Part shown: positions 18,346 through 29,027 of the stretch, piece by piece
Position numbering within the stretch: position 1 is the stretch's first letter
Layout: every line of letters begins with the position of its first letter
Position numbers and translations under genes: made by a program
Assembly: GCA_003427395.1 (NCBI GenBank)
Contig: BFEA01000010.1
Span: 7,325,932 to 7,363,431 of the forward strand
Direction of reading: 5' to 3'
DNA length: 37,500 nucleotides
Source: Chara braunii
Lineage: Eukaryota; Streptophyta; Charophyceae; Charales; Characeae
The notes under the pieces: generated by a model
Database searches by the model: none
The model's input: the letters and a program-made list of their open reading frames with translations, nothing else
What the model was told of the DNA's origin: nothing

Positions 18346-18391
18346 ATCACGCTCAGCGTGATTCCCCGCTTGCTCATTTGTCGTCAAATGA
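18346..18391. repeat. Two adjacent short inverted repeats
   Basis: ATCACGCT C AGCGTGAT (18346-18362, 8-bp arms) is followed 11 bp later by TCATTTG TCGT CAAATGA (18374-18391, 7-bp arms). Confidence 0.75.
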
Positions 18392-20253
18392 ATGTTTACA
18401 AGCGACAACACTCATTTACCAAAAATGTCTCGCCTATTTCCCAAGAGAAGTGATTTTCCCTTTATTGAAATATTTTGAATGATCACCCGAAAAAACGAGA
18501 GGTTAAACTCTACTAAAGCACCGAGAGGTTCATGGCACTCGATCAGATTCCCCCCTGAGTGTCTTTCTCTCAGAAACACAACATTAGACGGGAGGACGTA
18601 CAGAGATTCTGCGACCCCCAATCTAGAACCAAGCTCGACTTTGTTCCCCCAACGAGTCAAGCACATGACTTAGTGGTTATCCAGGATACGATAATCACGC
18701 TAAGTAGTTCAGGGTTCCATTATCAATTGTTTTTTTTTGTTAGTAAGCGAACGATGAGAGAGTCTATTGGATTAAACGAAAGTAGTCTGAATAATCGACA
18801 AAACTTGAGGGGAAGAGAAGGAAGGAAGGAATGAAAGGTATATGCTCACAAAATCCCTTATCTCGTCTTACCATTATACCCAATAGCTGGTCTCCTTTTC
18901 CATAGGCCGCTAGGTCAGTTCTACTGTTTAATTTCCTTCTTCCTCCTTCTCCCTTCCTCCTCTGTTGTTCGTCCTCCAGGCTTCACAAGCGAAGAACCGT
19001 CATTGTAAATACACTGTTCTCGTTTGGCCCCGAACTCGAGATCTCATTGATGGGTGGAAACCATCAAGACTCCATCATCACCAACTCACTTGTATTAGTC
19101 AACACCCATTGGCAATCAAAATTCTTGATAACATGGAAACTTTTAACCACTAGTAAGTACGGTAGCAGAGACTATCACCAAGTTGGAACAAACTCTGAGA
19201 GGAGACCGATAGCAAGAAGCCAAGTCATAATAGATATGAGATACTCGAGATCAATTCGTCCTGAGATGGAAGCACTGACAAAAAGTAACCATTCAGTGAT
19301 GTTCGCTCATCAGGTAGACAATCATCATCTGCCAAGTGCTCACTCGGCTCTCACGAGGGTATCTTGAAAGCCCATGCGGAGTCCGACTCTGCGCTCACGA
19401 GCACCACTAAAGTTTCATTCGTATGCGTAAACCTCAACGGGCTGAAGTCCACAATCACCTTGCACCACAGTCCTTTCAGCGTAATGCTACCTCTCCTCAC
19501 TTTCACAGTGAAGGCGACCTCACAACTTCAACAACCTTGTACCTTCGCCTGTTCTCTTGGGTGTTTCCACCCTGATCAACGAGAATGTAGAGATTGCCTT
19601 AATGACCTGGGTTGCATGCAATGACGCATGATCTGTATGAGGATAGTCGAGGTGACGTCGTGTAGTCGATCACGAATGAGTGTTCCCCAGAAAGTCTGAC
19701 CTCTTTCACTTTCGCATGTTATTTGTACCTCACATTGTTAATGACTCACAACGTTCCCAACTCTCACCTTGTCACCCCGTAACCGCCATGCGACTCAACC
19801 TCTCTTCTTTTCTTGAACTAGCTTTCGTTTCAGCAGAGCTGACGATCCTTAACTAGAAAGACACATTATGGCTGACAAAAGCATAGAAATGGAGGTGGTG
19901 TCGACCGCCACGCATGACATCCAATGAAGCCGGGAGTTGGTGCAGGTGATGCCAACCATGCACTCTCGCGTAGAATTCAAACGAAAGTCTGACTTCTGTT
20001 GCTCGTCCCCATTGTCAGTTCCCGCGCATCCCTATCACTCTCTCTGTCATTTGTAACCGCCTCACAACTCAGCCTCTGCATCGTCGAGAGCTGGCCTCCG
20101 GCCTGTCCTCCACAGACACTGCTGGCGGGTGGTCTCGTCGCCACTTATCCAGCCCTTCCCAGGACTGAGTCCTCGCGTCACTGGCTTCATTCTCGGCTTC
20201 CGAGTCCTGATCTAGGAACTATTGCTCGTGGTCAGTGGTTCCAATTGAGGTTT

Positions 20254-20274
20254 CAGTCTCATGATATGAGACTG
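20254..20274. repeat. Perfect hairpin, 9-bp stem and 3-nt loop
   Basis: CAGTCTCAT GAT ATGAGACTG. No terminator-like T run and no Helitron-type CTRR end follows. Function unknown. Confidence 0.8.
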
Positions 20275-20650
20275 TCACCTGAACCTCTACAATAACCCCA
20301 TCTCTTCTGCACCTCCTTTTTGCTCGGTTCTTTGCCTCTGTAATAGCCCCCTACAATCTTTGATCCTCACTCATTTCCTCTTCTCTACCCTCTTCTACGT
20401 TTATCTTTAATTTTGCCTCGTCGCCGTCAGAGTTCTAAATTGTCGTGATCTAGGGCCCTTCCCCTGACATTAAGGTCGAGCGCCCCAGGAGTCTTTACCA
20501 GTCCGACTTATAGCCATGAAGATCATTGCAATGCGCCATAGCTGCGTATTTTTGGCTTCTCCCAATGGCTATTTACCCACTTCGCACACAATGTGCATAA
20601 GCCATCGAGATCTCTGACTCCCTACACCAGTATACCAATTTATAGCACAA

Positions 20651-20665
20651 CGTACCAATGGTACG
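20651..20665. repeat. Perfect inverted repeat CGTACCA/TGGTACG
   Basis: 7-bp arms around a single A, about 50 bp downstream (minus strand) of the candidate TATA box, so possibly within the LTR R region. Confidence 0.7.
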
Positions 20666-20714
20666 CGTCCCCATAAGCCAGTCCCAACTAATAGTCGAGT
20701 GATTTGGCCACCAT

Positions 20715-20723
20715 CTTTTTATA
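20715..20723 (-). promoter_or_regulatory. Candidate LTR TATA box of gypsy 2
   Basis: TATAAAAAG on the minus strand, in the orientation of gypsy 2 and about 1.5 kb after the presumed LTR start. Confidence 0.4.
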
Positions 20724-22254
20724 TGCTTTAAAGGCGCCACGGTCCTCGTGAACTAAACGAGGGAACTCGGGCACAAATAAAATAAATGCAATAAAAAGTA
20801 ACAATTCGAAAACATTGTAATAACACTTTACTTGAAAATATTAATTACATTTAAACTCAAGAGTCGGTACGAGAACATGACTATACGACCTACGACCTCC
20901 GCCTTTCCAGTTTGGTATGAAAAGACATGTGGGTCTGGTGCGTTGTGGTCCCATAACGGGATACCGATTGACGCCCCCCTCCCTTCAAAAAAGGCCATCG
21001 GGCTACTCCTAGTGGGTACCTATGTCCAATGGCAAAGAGGGGGCTTATGTATGACCTTTTGCGATGGTGATAAGCCTCCTACCAAAGCGGTCGCGGGTCG
21101 CCCCCTTTTTGGGGTCCTACATTGTGAGGCCTAGCAGGTCACACTCATGGCAACTAAGACGTGAGGGGTCAAGCCAGTCTAGGCCGCTCATCTGCATTTC
21201 CAAATTCGAAAGACAAGACAATTATGCAAGGAACATGAATGTGGACGAAGCACAAAAATCCAGATTGCAAAATCACACTGAAGTCCAAGTAGTCAGAGCA
21301 AGAGCAGATAGCACAATGGAACCGAGTAACCATCCATTTGAGAACGATACAGAAGAATCGTGAGTCAATGTCCAAGCCCAATCGGGCAACACCAACAACA
21401 TAACCCAATGTAGCTCTCTCTCTTGAATGGCGCCAGGCGCCCTACCTACTCTACAGCCTATCACTACAACTACAGCATGAAAGCAACCAGACAACTTGAC
21501 GACCACCGAGTGATGATGTCAACTCCAATGTCGACCTCCTCTTCACCAGGTACGTCTCTCTCTTCACCCTCACTCTCCCTTGTTATCCCACACAGCGCCC
21601 TTCACCTCCGAAGAACCACCTTCGCCCTTCACTTCCTCTGCGCCCACAGGCAGCCCGGCTATGGCAGCCAACGCCCTGCGCCCAGGCAACGCTCTACCGC
21701 TTAGCGCAGCCTGCCTCTACCTCAGCCTGCGCAGCACAGCACCTCGCATTCGCGCCGCGTGCCGACATTGCCCGCAATGGCCAAGATCCCTGCCCACTCG
21801 CCCTCTCTGCCTATATGCAAGTGTTGCATGTGGGCGGCCTCCCTTGAGCCTGCGCCTGGGCCCTAGTACCTGCACCCAGGCCCAATGTGGTTGGGGCCCA
21901 CGCAGTACAGTTTTGCCAGGCCTACGTCCAGATTCAGATAGTGGACCGGTATCCCATTGGCATTTTCGGCCTCTATTTCCAGTATGCAATGTCGGCCTCA
22001 CGTTTATGTGCCCAGGGCCTAACCAACTCTGGGCCCCTGGGATTTCTGCATTTGCAGAGCTTCGATACTCGGTGCACTCCAACCAACTGGCGTGCTGCAA
22101 TTGTATGGACCCCACTTCGTGAAATGTTTGCACAAAGGGCTCTTGTTGATTTGCTGGTCCGCCTTCACTTAGGGCGGGCACGAGGCTTGCTGGGGCCTTA
22201 GCCCAGAACATGTACATCATGGCAAGGCCCCTTCTTGAGGGCTCAATCATCACA

Positions 22255-22267
22255 TTCCATCCCCCTT
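22255..22267 (-). promoter_or_regulatory. Polypurine tract of gypsy 2
   Basis: AAGGGGGATGGAA on the minus strand directly before the TG of the presumed 3' LTR and 24 bp after the pol stop. This is the expected site for plus-strand DNA priming. Confidence 0.5.
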
Positions 22268-22290
22268 ACTTCGAAAGTCCGCTGAGATGC

Positions 22291-25200
22291 TTACTTCGCA
22301 GGTGCCTTCCCTTTTAACATTCTCTCATAATCTGCCACCACTTGAGGAGCTGTGTCAATCAGTTCCTTTCTGGTGAACCACCGATCTTCCTTCGGATCCG
22401 TATGATGCCTGAATCGGACGCGATACTCCCGCTTGGGTTTTGGAGGTCTTCCTCTACCCAGTGGCTTTGGAACAGGCAGATCTCTGTGATCCACAATGTC
22501 GTCGATGTCCACTTGACCATCCATGGTTGGGGGCAGCATTGATCTCCTGGAACGAAATTGATCTGTCTCAGCGAAAGGTGCAAGCTTTGAGGCATGAAAG
22601 ACAGGGTGAGTGCGTAAGTGACCAGGGATACGGATAACATAGGTAGGACCATCCATCTCATCCCCAACTATATCCAGGACTTCCCATGGACCAAAATACT
22701 GAGGCATTAGTTTGCGAGAGATACCGAATTCCTGTCCTAGCTCACTAGCCTTGACCCAGACACGTTCCCCTACCTGAAATGAGGACTGTCGACGATGTTT
22801 GTTCTCAGAAGCGATCATTGCTTGCTGAGCTTTCTTGAGGTGCTCGACAACTTGCTGCAGCAACTTCTCATACTGCACACCGTGAACCAGAGTCCTCGCC
22901 CGTGAAGTAAGTCACCGTGGCAACTTATTGATTGGAGTTGCAGAGGGTCGGTTTTCAGGTAGGAGGAAGTCCAGAGCTGATCTAGGCTTCCATCCCAAGT
23001 GCAGCTGGTTAGGACTAACGTCGGTACTGCTGTGTACAACGTTGTTGTACAGGCTGGCGATGAGAGGCAACTTCTCATCCCAGTCATCCTGGTTGGGCTT
23101 GATGTAATGCCTCAGCAGGTGTTGTACAACTCTGTTCATCTTCTCGGCCTGTCCGTTGGCTTCGGGATGATTCCCTGAAGTCATCTGAAGTTCACTGCCC
23201 ATCTGTTCAGCAGTCTTCTTCCACAACTCACTTGTGAAGTGGACATCTCTGTCACTAACGATTGACTTTGGTAAACCAAAATCACGCACCCAGTTGTCCA
23301 TGAACAACTTGATGACGTGGTCAGTCCTTGCGGTCGCTGGCATGGCAATTAGTCTAGCGTATTTGGTGAATCAATCAATGACGACAAAGATGTGCCTCTT
23401 GCCACTCTTACTAGTCACCAGGGTGTCCATGAAGTCCACGGAAACACCATCGGGGATAGGCAAGGGCTTTAGCAACCCAAGCGGTGCTTGAGTTCGCGGC
23501 TTGTCCCGCTGACAGACTTGACAGATCTCTACATACTTCTTTGTGTCATCTAGCATTCCAGGCCACCAAAATCGCTGTACTAGATTGACACTCGTTTTTT
23601 TGTAACCAAAGTGTCCGGTTGCGTCATGACATTCTCCTAGAAACAAACTACGCAAACGTTCACTAGATGGAATCACTAATCTTTTACAACCGGCCTTATC
23701 AAGAAAGAGAAGCCCGTCCACCATCACAAACTCATCTTTTGTGGCCTTGTCTTTCGCCTGAAGTTTGCATATGATGTCCATTGTGACAGGGTCTTCCTGA
23801 TAGGCTCCCACCAGCAATTGAGTTAGTTCCTCAGATACACCAAACTCAGAAACTAGCGCCCCTAGGTAGTCTGCTCTACGTGACAGCGCATCTGCAACCT
23901 TGTTGTACTCTCCCTTTAGATACTCTAGCTTGAAGTCATACTGATCTATGACCTCAATCCAACGCTTGAGTGCATCAGAAAGAGTCGGTTGAGTCTTTAT
24001 CCATTTGAGGGTCTGATGGTCAGTTCTCAAGTAGAAAAACCGTCCCAACAGGAAGTGTCTCCAATGAACAAGTGCTTTGTAAAGAGCATAGAGTTCCCTT
24101 TCATAGGTGGACTTTGCCAGTTTCTTTGATGGCATCTTTTTGCTCATATACTCAATCGGTCTCAACTTTTTCCCATCCTGCTGAGCCAGTACTGCGCCAA
24201 TGCCGTATTGGCTTGCGTCAGTAGTTACGATGAAAGGCTTCTGAGGATCGGGCACCATGAGAACCTCATGATTCATGAGTGCATGCTTGAATCGTTTGAA
24301 AGCAGCCTCGCACTCATCACTCCAGTCCCACGGCGTGTTAAGTCGAGTTAGATCGGTCAAAGGAGAGGCGACTGTAGAATAGTTCTTTACAAAGTTCCTA
24401 TAGTAGCCGCACATTCCTAAGAAAGATCTGACCTCAGTAACAGTCCGAGGTCGAGGCCAGTCCCTGATACTAGCCACCTTCGCATCTTCCGACCTAATAC
24501 CTTCCGCGGATACTTCATGACCCAAGTATAAGATCTTAGTGCGTCCGAACTCACATTTCTCTAGGTTGACCTTATACTTGTGTTGTCGCAGNAGTGAANG
24601 TACAGTCTCAACGTGNTGTGCATGCTCCTCGACAGACTTACTAAAGATAAGAATATCGTCGAGATAGACAACGACAAACTTATCTAAGTGGTCATGGAAG
24701 ATCCTATTCATAGCATGCTGGAATGTACCCGGCGCATTGCAAATGCCAAAGGGCATCACTACAAACTCATACAGACCGTATCTGGTCAGAAAAGCAGTGT
24801 TGTGTTGATCCTCAGGTCTTATTGCGATATGATGGTAGCCGGATTTTAAGTCTATCTTACTATAGTACTTACATCCCTGCACCCTATCCAATAGGTCGTC
24901 TATGCAAGGTAGAGGCTCTGCGTTTTTCACGGTGATGGCATTGAGGCCTCTATAATCAATGCACATCCTCAAGGTACCCCCCTTCTTTGGTACAAATAGT
25001 ACTGGAGATCCGTAGGCGGAAGTACTCGGTCGGATCCATCCCTTCTCTGTAAGCTCTTTCAGTTGTCGCCGAAGCTCGTTCAACTCGGCTGGAGCCATCC
25101 TATAGATCCTTCCCTTTGGGGTTTTACTTCCTGGAATGATTTCTATGGCGTGGACAATCTCCCTCTCTACGACTCCTGTAGGCTCCTTAAACAGATCAGG

Positions 25201-25329
25201 GAACTTAGCAACGACGTGTTCGATCTCTGGGGGTGTTTTGATGGTCGCCCCTTTCTCAGAGACATACACTAGGTACATACCCTCCTCTTGGTTCTGTTTA
25301 TAATAGTTATAGAACGCTGATGCACACAA
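22291..25329 (-). pseudogene. Pol polyprotein of gypsy 2: RT, RNase H, integrase, chromodomain; two nonsense codons
   Basis: One frame, broken by TGA at 23371-23373 and 22912-22914, both where CGA (Arg) is expected. Residues from 25329: RT with YYSKIDLKSGYHH and VVYLDDILIFS (YLDD 222-225); RNase H with TTDAS (D371), RTDHQ (D437) and VADALSR (D480); integrase zinc finger H568, H573, C603, C606; integrase core with SVDFMD (D632), then after the first stop SDRDVHF and HPEANGQAEK (second D and E). After the second stop: QYFGPWEVLD (GPF-type module), then a chromodomain-like end (VDIDDIVDHR, REYRVRFRHH, DRWFTRKEL). Chromodomains direct integration to heterochromatin in related elements. Single N bases at 24592, 24599 and 24616 fall in the RT. 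Confidence 0.93.
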
Positions 25330-26135
25330 GCAGCCATAGGTATCGATTATACTACTGGCTTTGAACTTAGTCTAACTGTTCTTCCATCAGGCAACTTATG
25401 CTTTAGCACCTTCTTGTCCCAGTCAAACTGGGGCTTGGCAACCTCAAGGTAGTACATTCCTAACAACATATCAAACAGTAAGTCGTCGCTAACCAGGAAC
25501 GAAATTAAGTTCCCCTCCTCCATAGGAGAATGTGCAGACTACATCCTTGATATAGTCTGTGACAATCATGCGCTCCTTATTGGCCAAAGTAGATGCTACG
25601 GGTCTACTAAGGTGTTGTACCCGGTCCTGTAGGTGCAGCCTTTCCAAACAGTCGCGACTTATGTAGTTCCGCGTGGAGCTGATGTCTATGAAGGCACCAC
25701 ATTTGCGGCCTCTTACCTCAACTTCCACAACGAAATGCTCCCCTCTAGGACCTTTCCTGAGTGCCACCCAAGATTCACGAGGGTCCTTACTTGACCACTC
25801 ACTTTCCAAATTTTCTAAGGCTTCAGACACATCCAACGTACAGAGCATGGTTTGGTCTGGATGAGTCAAGGCAAGCTGTTCGCCAACGAGGGATGGGACG
25901 AAGTTAGTAGCAGAGTTGTGATGGGAGGATACAAATGTTGGAAGTACCCGGTAAGGTTCTGTCTCACTTGTCTTTACGCCAAAAGGTATTTCCACGTCCC
26001 TCTCAGGACCGATATATGGATGCGCAAATCGACCTCACGACAACTTAGCCTCGTGCATAGCGGATGATCCACCAGATTCAATTAACCGACAGACGTCCGT
26101 TTCTAGTGGTTTTGAAAGTCGACAATACCTGGTGT
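25330..26135 (-). pseudogene. Gag end and aspartic protease region of gypsy 2
   Basis: The 168-codon frame 25995-25489 contains GAFIDISSTRNYISRDC, the retropepsin active-site loop with D-S/T-G changed to D-I-S (Asp kept). Its partner block DMLLGMYYLE follows in another frame, so there is a frameshift near 25495, and a second near 25370 before the RT frame. Upstream, readable protein (ESGGSSAMHEAKLS, then RFAHPYIGPERD) continues to about 26135 with a TGA at 26034-26036 that also fits CGA to TGA. No convincing CCHC knuckle survives. Confidence 0.75.
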
Positions 26136-26151
26136 GGTAAGTTCATACACG

Positions 26152-26196
26152 AAAATAAAAATAAAAATAAAAATAAAAATAAAAATAAAAATAAAA
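26152..26196. repeat. (AAAAAT)n microsatellite, about 7.5 copies
   Basis: On the minus strand it is (ATTTTT)n and lies about 20 bp after the stop codon of the Penelope-like element, at the junction with gypsy 2. Simple repeats at the 3' ends of target-primed retroelements are common. Confidence 0.9.
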
Positions 26197-26216
26197 CCTG
26201 GAGGGGTGATGAAACA

Positions 26217-26663
26217 TCAGACCCGTCCCTCGTAACACTTGGCGATGTTCTGTACCATCTGAGGCCAAACACCCCCAAAGTTTTCGGCCACCTTTTTTAA
26301 GGCGGAAAAAATCATCAGGCCCGGAAAACCCGCACCCTTCTGCTCTCGTTGGAAGGTTCTAATGGCAAAGGGTAATAGAGCCTCGCAGCTTGTGTTCACA
26401 TTAATTCGATATATGGTTCCCATTAGTGTCGCGACCTTCTGTTCTTTGGGTCCAGAAGATGAGAAAAGTCTTGTAATCATATACCTAGGCTTTTCGGGGT
26501 CCTCCCAGATGTTGTCTGAATTTTTGGATTTGTGCATGGAGATAATTTCTAGGGGTTCCTCAAGCACAAAGATTTTTGTTTCCAAGAACTCAACAATATT
26601 GTATCCGTTGTCAGTCCGTTCAAGTCTCAGATCTTTGTGATAGCAAGTATTAATTTTTTGCAT
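26217..26663 (-). pseudogene. PLE RT thumb and C-terminus
   Basis: 148 codons in a frame different from the RT palm (frameshift near 26640). NIVEFLETKIFVLEE and KVATLMGTIYRINVN, then FSALKKVAENFGGVW, match the region after the YVDD palm in Penelope-type RTs. It ends with TAA/TAG-class stop at 26217-26219, with no endonuclease beyond. Confidence 0.75.
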
Positions 26664-27124
26664 TCGAGTGGTAGCTTTCTCTTCCCGGCTTCTGAAAACC
26701 CGATCAGTAATAGGTCATCAACGTACCGGTTCCCAAACAACATCTTAGCATATTTTCCTAGGCTTCTTAGCAGCTGGTTTCTTGCAAACATGCAAACCAG
26801 GCAGGGAAGTGGAAGGCTTGCTTGCCCCCCTATAGGGATGCCCCTGTTCCGTTTCAGGATTTCGCCACGTAATTTGAAGTTGTGTTTCAAAATAAAATCG
26901 ACCAAGTTCTCTACGTTGTATAGTTGAACCGACTTCCAAATGCCTTCTCCCGTGGACTTCCCCAAAACAGCACCTTTTCCTCTGTTTTTTGTTCTAGCCC
27001 AATGTTTGCCTTTGTCTCTTGCTCTCGATAAAATCCATCGTACAACCCGACGTACTTCTTCGTGAGGGATCCTAGAAAATATTTCTTTTATATCAAATGT
27101 CTGGGCCATGATTTTCAGGTTCAT
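26627..27124 (-). pseudogene. PLE reverse transcriptase palm
   Basis: 165 codons. TFDIKEIFSRIPHEEV is RT motif A, RGIPIGGQASLPLPCLVC is motif B, and NRYVDDLLLIGF is motif C, with the catalytic YVDD at residues 134-137 (26725-26714). The I-P-H-x-x-V after motif A and G-I-P-x-G-G are typical of Penelope and telomerase-related RTs rather than LTR or LINE RTs. Core catalytic residues survive. Confidence 0.9.
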
Positions 27125-28329
27125 TTTTTGAGTTTTTTTATTAACACCGTGCGAAGAGTTTTTTAATTTGCTTCAAACCATCATATTGAAATGTTGACGT
27201 TTCGTATTCCTTATGAGCAGATTCAAAACTTTTACTGTCTATTACAGTGTCTGACAGGACTGAAAAACGAGGGGCAAATCGGTCTTTTTTTTATTCAGGT
27301 CCTTATCCTTGCTCATTATGAACGCATTTTGAAGCTTGCCTTTGCAATCCCATCCAGCAATCCTCCCCAGTTTAAAGTCAGTCTTCATCTCCTTTAGTGC
27401 ATTTTTTCCCCTTGTTTCTTTTCTTTCAAAATCAGCATTGTCATTGGATGTAGATCTCGTCCCATCTTGATATAGGATTGGACATTTAACAAGTGTTACC
27501 CCATGATTTCAATCTATAGGGGACAACACCAATCCGTCAAGTGCATCTTTCAACCCCGACACATACTCACTTAACACTGCGCCAACCAGTACGACAGGTG
27601 CAGGTCTTGTTAATGTGGTTGCTGATATCCTAAAGGTGTCCTTCACGCCTATTTTCATGAGAACCTTCAAAGTTGTTTAATTTTATTCAGATTCATAATT
27701 TGATCTGGATAAGGCATATTTCTTGAATTGTGAACGAAAGGCACAATATTTGGAACCTCATTTAATATGACTAGAACATGTTCGTTTTCCTTGTGTAGTT
27801 GAAATCTGTGGCAAACACATTCAACACTTGGACTAGTTGCGTGAGCCCTATGATTATGCAGTAGAGCAGCCACGGTTTTTGCCTTAGTCCAGACGGTTCG
27901 TAGCTTTCGCTGCATCAGGTCAGATAATCCAGGCGACCTAATCCTCTTGTTCATCCATTCACAAGCTTCACTTTTTTTATCAATGGTAGGACCGAAGGGC
28001 AACTTAATAACAATTCGTTGTCTTGGATTAAGTCCCAATCTTTTCTTCAACTCAGTAGAGATTAGTCCACGTATGATATGTCGTCCCCGTTTCGTGTTAA
28101 TGCACTTTAGGCTTTTTAGAATGACAAATAATTCTTCGAAGTGTTTACCGTTAAGAACTGCCTTTCTTTTTCAGGGTGCTCTTAAGAGAGAGATCATTTC
28201 GCCTTTCCTCTTTGCGGCTTCAATTTTTGTTTTAAAGAGGCAAGTCAGATTCCGTTCCCCTCCGTTTTCAAATTCATTCTTCATGTCTTTCAACAGAAAA
28301 TACTCTTCCTCATTTTTAAACTTCGACTC
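27125..28329 (-). pseudogene. PLE N-terminal RT extension, frameshifted
   Basis: Protein-like pieces in changing frames. FNMMVSK-type text is preceded by DRFAPRFSVLSDTVIDSKSF and ESAHKEYETSTFQYD (about 27284-27180). The frame 28050-27667 gives QRIVIKLPFGPTIDKKS and RKLRTVWTKAKTVAALLH, the conserved region before the RT palm in PLEs. Frame changes occur near 27130, 27290 (A-run) and between 27660 and 27300. Confidence 0.7.
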
Positions 28330-28860
28330 TCAAAAAATAAGTTTAATCAGCCTCCAAGGCGTAACCCATTTGTTCCCACCAAAACTACGAATCCTGAAGG
28401 GACGGGTTTTACCTTTTAGCGAATTCAACATTCTCAAAAGGTCAAAGTAAAATTCATTAGAAAGGTCGTTACCAGAAGAAATAGGAGCCCATTCTTTGTC
28501 GAAAAAAATTGTTATTCTCGGTTGCTTCTTGGTTTTCCTCGGAGGAGCTCTCTGATTGTTTTTCGTGCAGTTTAGCCTAGGATTCTCATCGCCTATAATC
28601 TTAGATTCAATACTATTCAGTTTGTCTTTCTTGCACAACTGCAAGAGAATAGTTGTATAGCTATGCGTCCCTTGCTTTCTTAACCATCTATGTACCTTAT
28701 ACACAGCATCGCAGCTCGAGCTATAACATGTTCCAGCCATCTATCTGACAAAGTTCTACTCGTCTGTCCAACATAGGTCTGCCGACAAAATGGTGAAATC
28801 AACACATAAACGGAAGACGAACAATCCCGACTACCGAGAAAACAATCTCAGTCTAATCCT
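28330..28860 (-). pseudogene. PLE GIY-YIG endonuclease domain
   Basis: SSVYVLISPF starts the domain (GIY equivalent V-Y-V at 28811-28803). TYVGQTSRTLSDRWLEHV carries the YIG equivalent (Y-V-G 28775-28767) and the conserved R and H. After a frame change near 28700, KVHRWLRKQGTHSYTTILL and LNSIESKIIG (catalytic Glu at 28608-28606) end the domain with PRLN. Spacing GIY to YIG is 12 residues, normal for the family. A basic linker (PPRKTKKQPR) leads toward the RT. In PLEs this nuclease nicks the target for priming. Confidence 0.85.
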
Positions 28861-29027
28861 AGCCAATACTTCAGATAGGTAATACCCCATGGCAAGTACC
28901 CTAAGGCACAAGCGAGAACAGTCCCTATCCTACAGACAGTTTCATACAGTCTCTGGGTTTCGCCCACCAGCGATGGAATCCTGTCACCGATTCTTCTAAG
29001 GAGATGAAGTAGACCTCTCTTCGTGAT
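28861..29027 (-). pseudogene. PLE segment joining the N-terminal region to the endonuclease
   Basis: Same frame as both neighbours and readable throughout (LLRRIGDRIPSLVGE, then ACALGYLPWGITYLKYW). It is bounded by TAG at 29028-29030 and a TGA just before the endonuclease (about 28855). This joins the N-terminal ORF to the endonuclease as one protein. Confidence 0.65.

Larger units (their letters stand above)
17460..20400. other. Three kilobases without a recognised gene
   Basis: Mixed sequence with only short open frames (for example 18412-18666 minus, 19047-19367 plus), none with a recognisable domain. Notable items are the palindromes listed separately and a GGAAGGAAGGAA run at about 18820. 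Decayed transposon or intergenic DNA is likely. Confidence 0.45.
20400..22254 (-). repeat. Probable 3' LTR of gypsy 2 (left end uncertain)
   Basis: On the minus strand the pol end is followed by a purine-rich tract and then TGTGATGATTGAGC, a TG start expected of an LTR, at 22254. A TATA box on the same strand (20723-20715) fits the U3/R boundary of a long LTR. The terminal CA end could not be fixed; 20400 is a guess. The matching 5' LTR is absent near 26 kb, so the copy is 5'-truncated. The open plus-strand frame at 21580-22122 is compositional. Other marks are GGCGCC A GGCGCC (21429-21441) and CGTACCA A TGGTACG (20651-20665). Confidence 0.45.
22254..26135 (-). mobile_element. Ty3/gypsy LTR retrotransposon 2 (chromovirus), 5'-truncated and decayed
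   Basis: Minus-strand order is the end of Gag-Pol, protease, RT, RNase H, integrase, chromodomain, polypurine tract, LTR. This is a typical plant chromovirus layout. Pol from 25329 to 22291 lies in one frame with only two stops, while the protease region has two frameshifts. Protein-like reading fades at about 26135, just before a microsatellite and the Penelope element, so gag and the 5' LTR are missing. It is better preserved than gypsy 1, which suggests a younger insertion. Confidence 0.93.

Noticed and set aside
20254-20274. Helitron 3' end hairpin
   Set aside because: No CTRR follows on either strand and no Helitron coding lies upstream in the matching orientation.
21580-22122. Plus-strand ORF of 180 codons
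   Set aside because: Compositional frame in GC-rich probable LTR sequence with recurring GCGCCCAGGC words and no domain.
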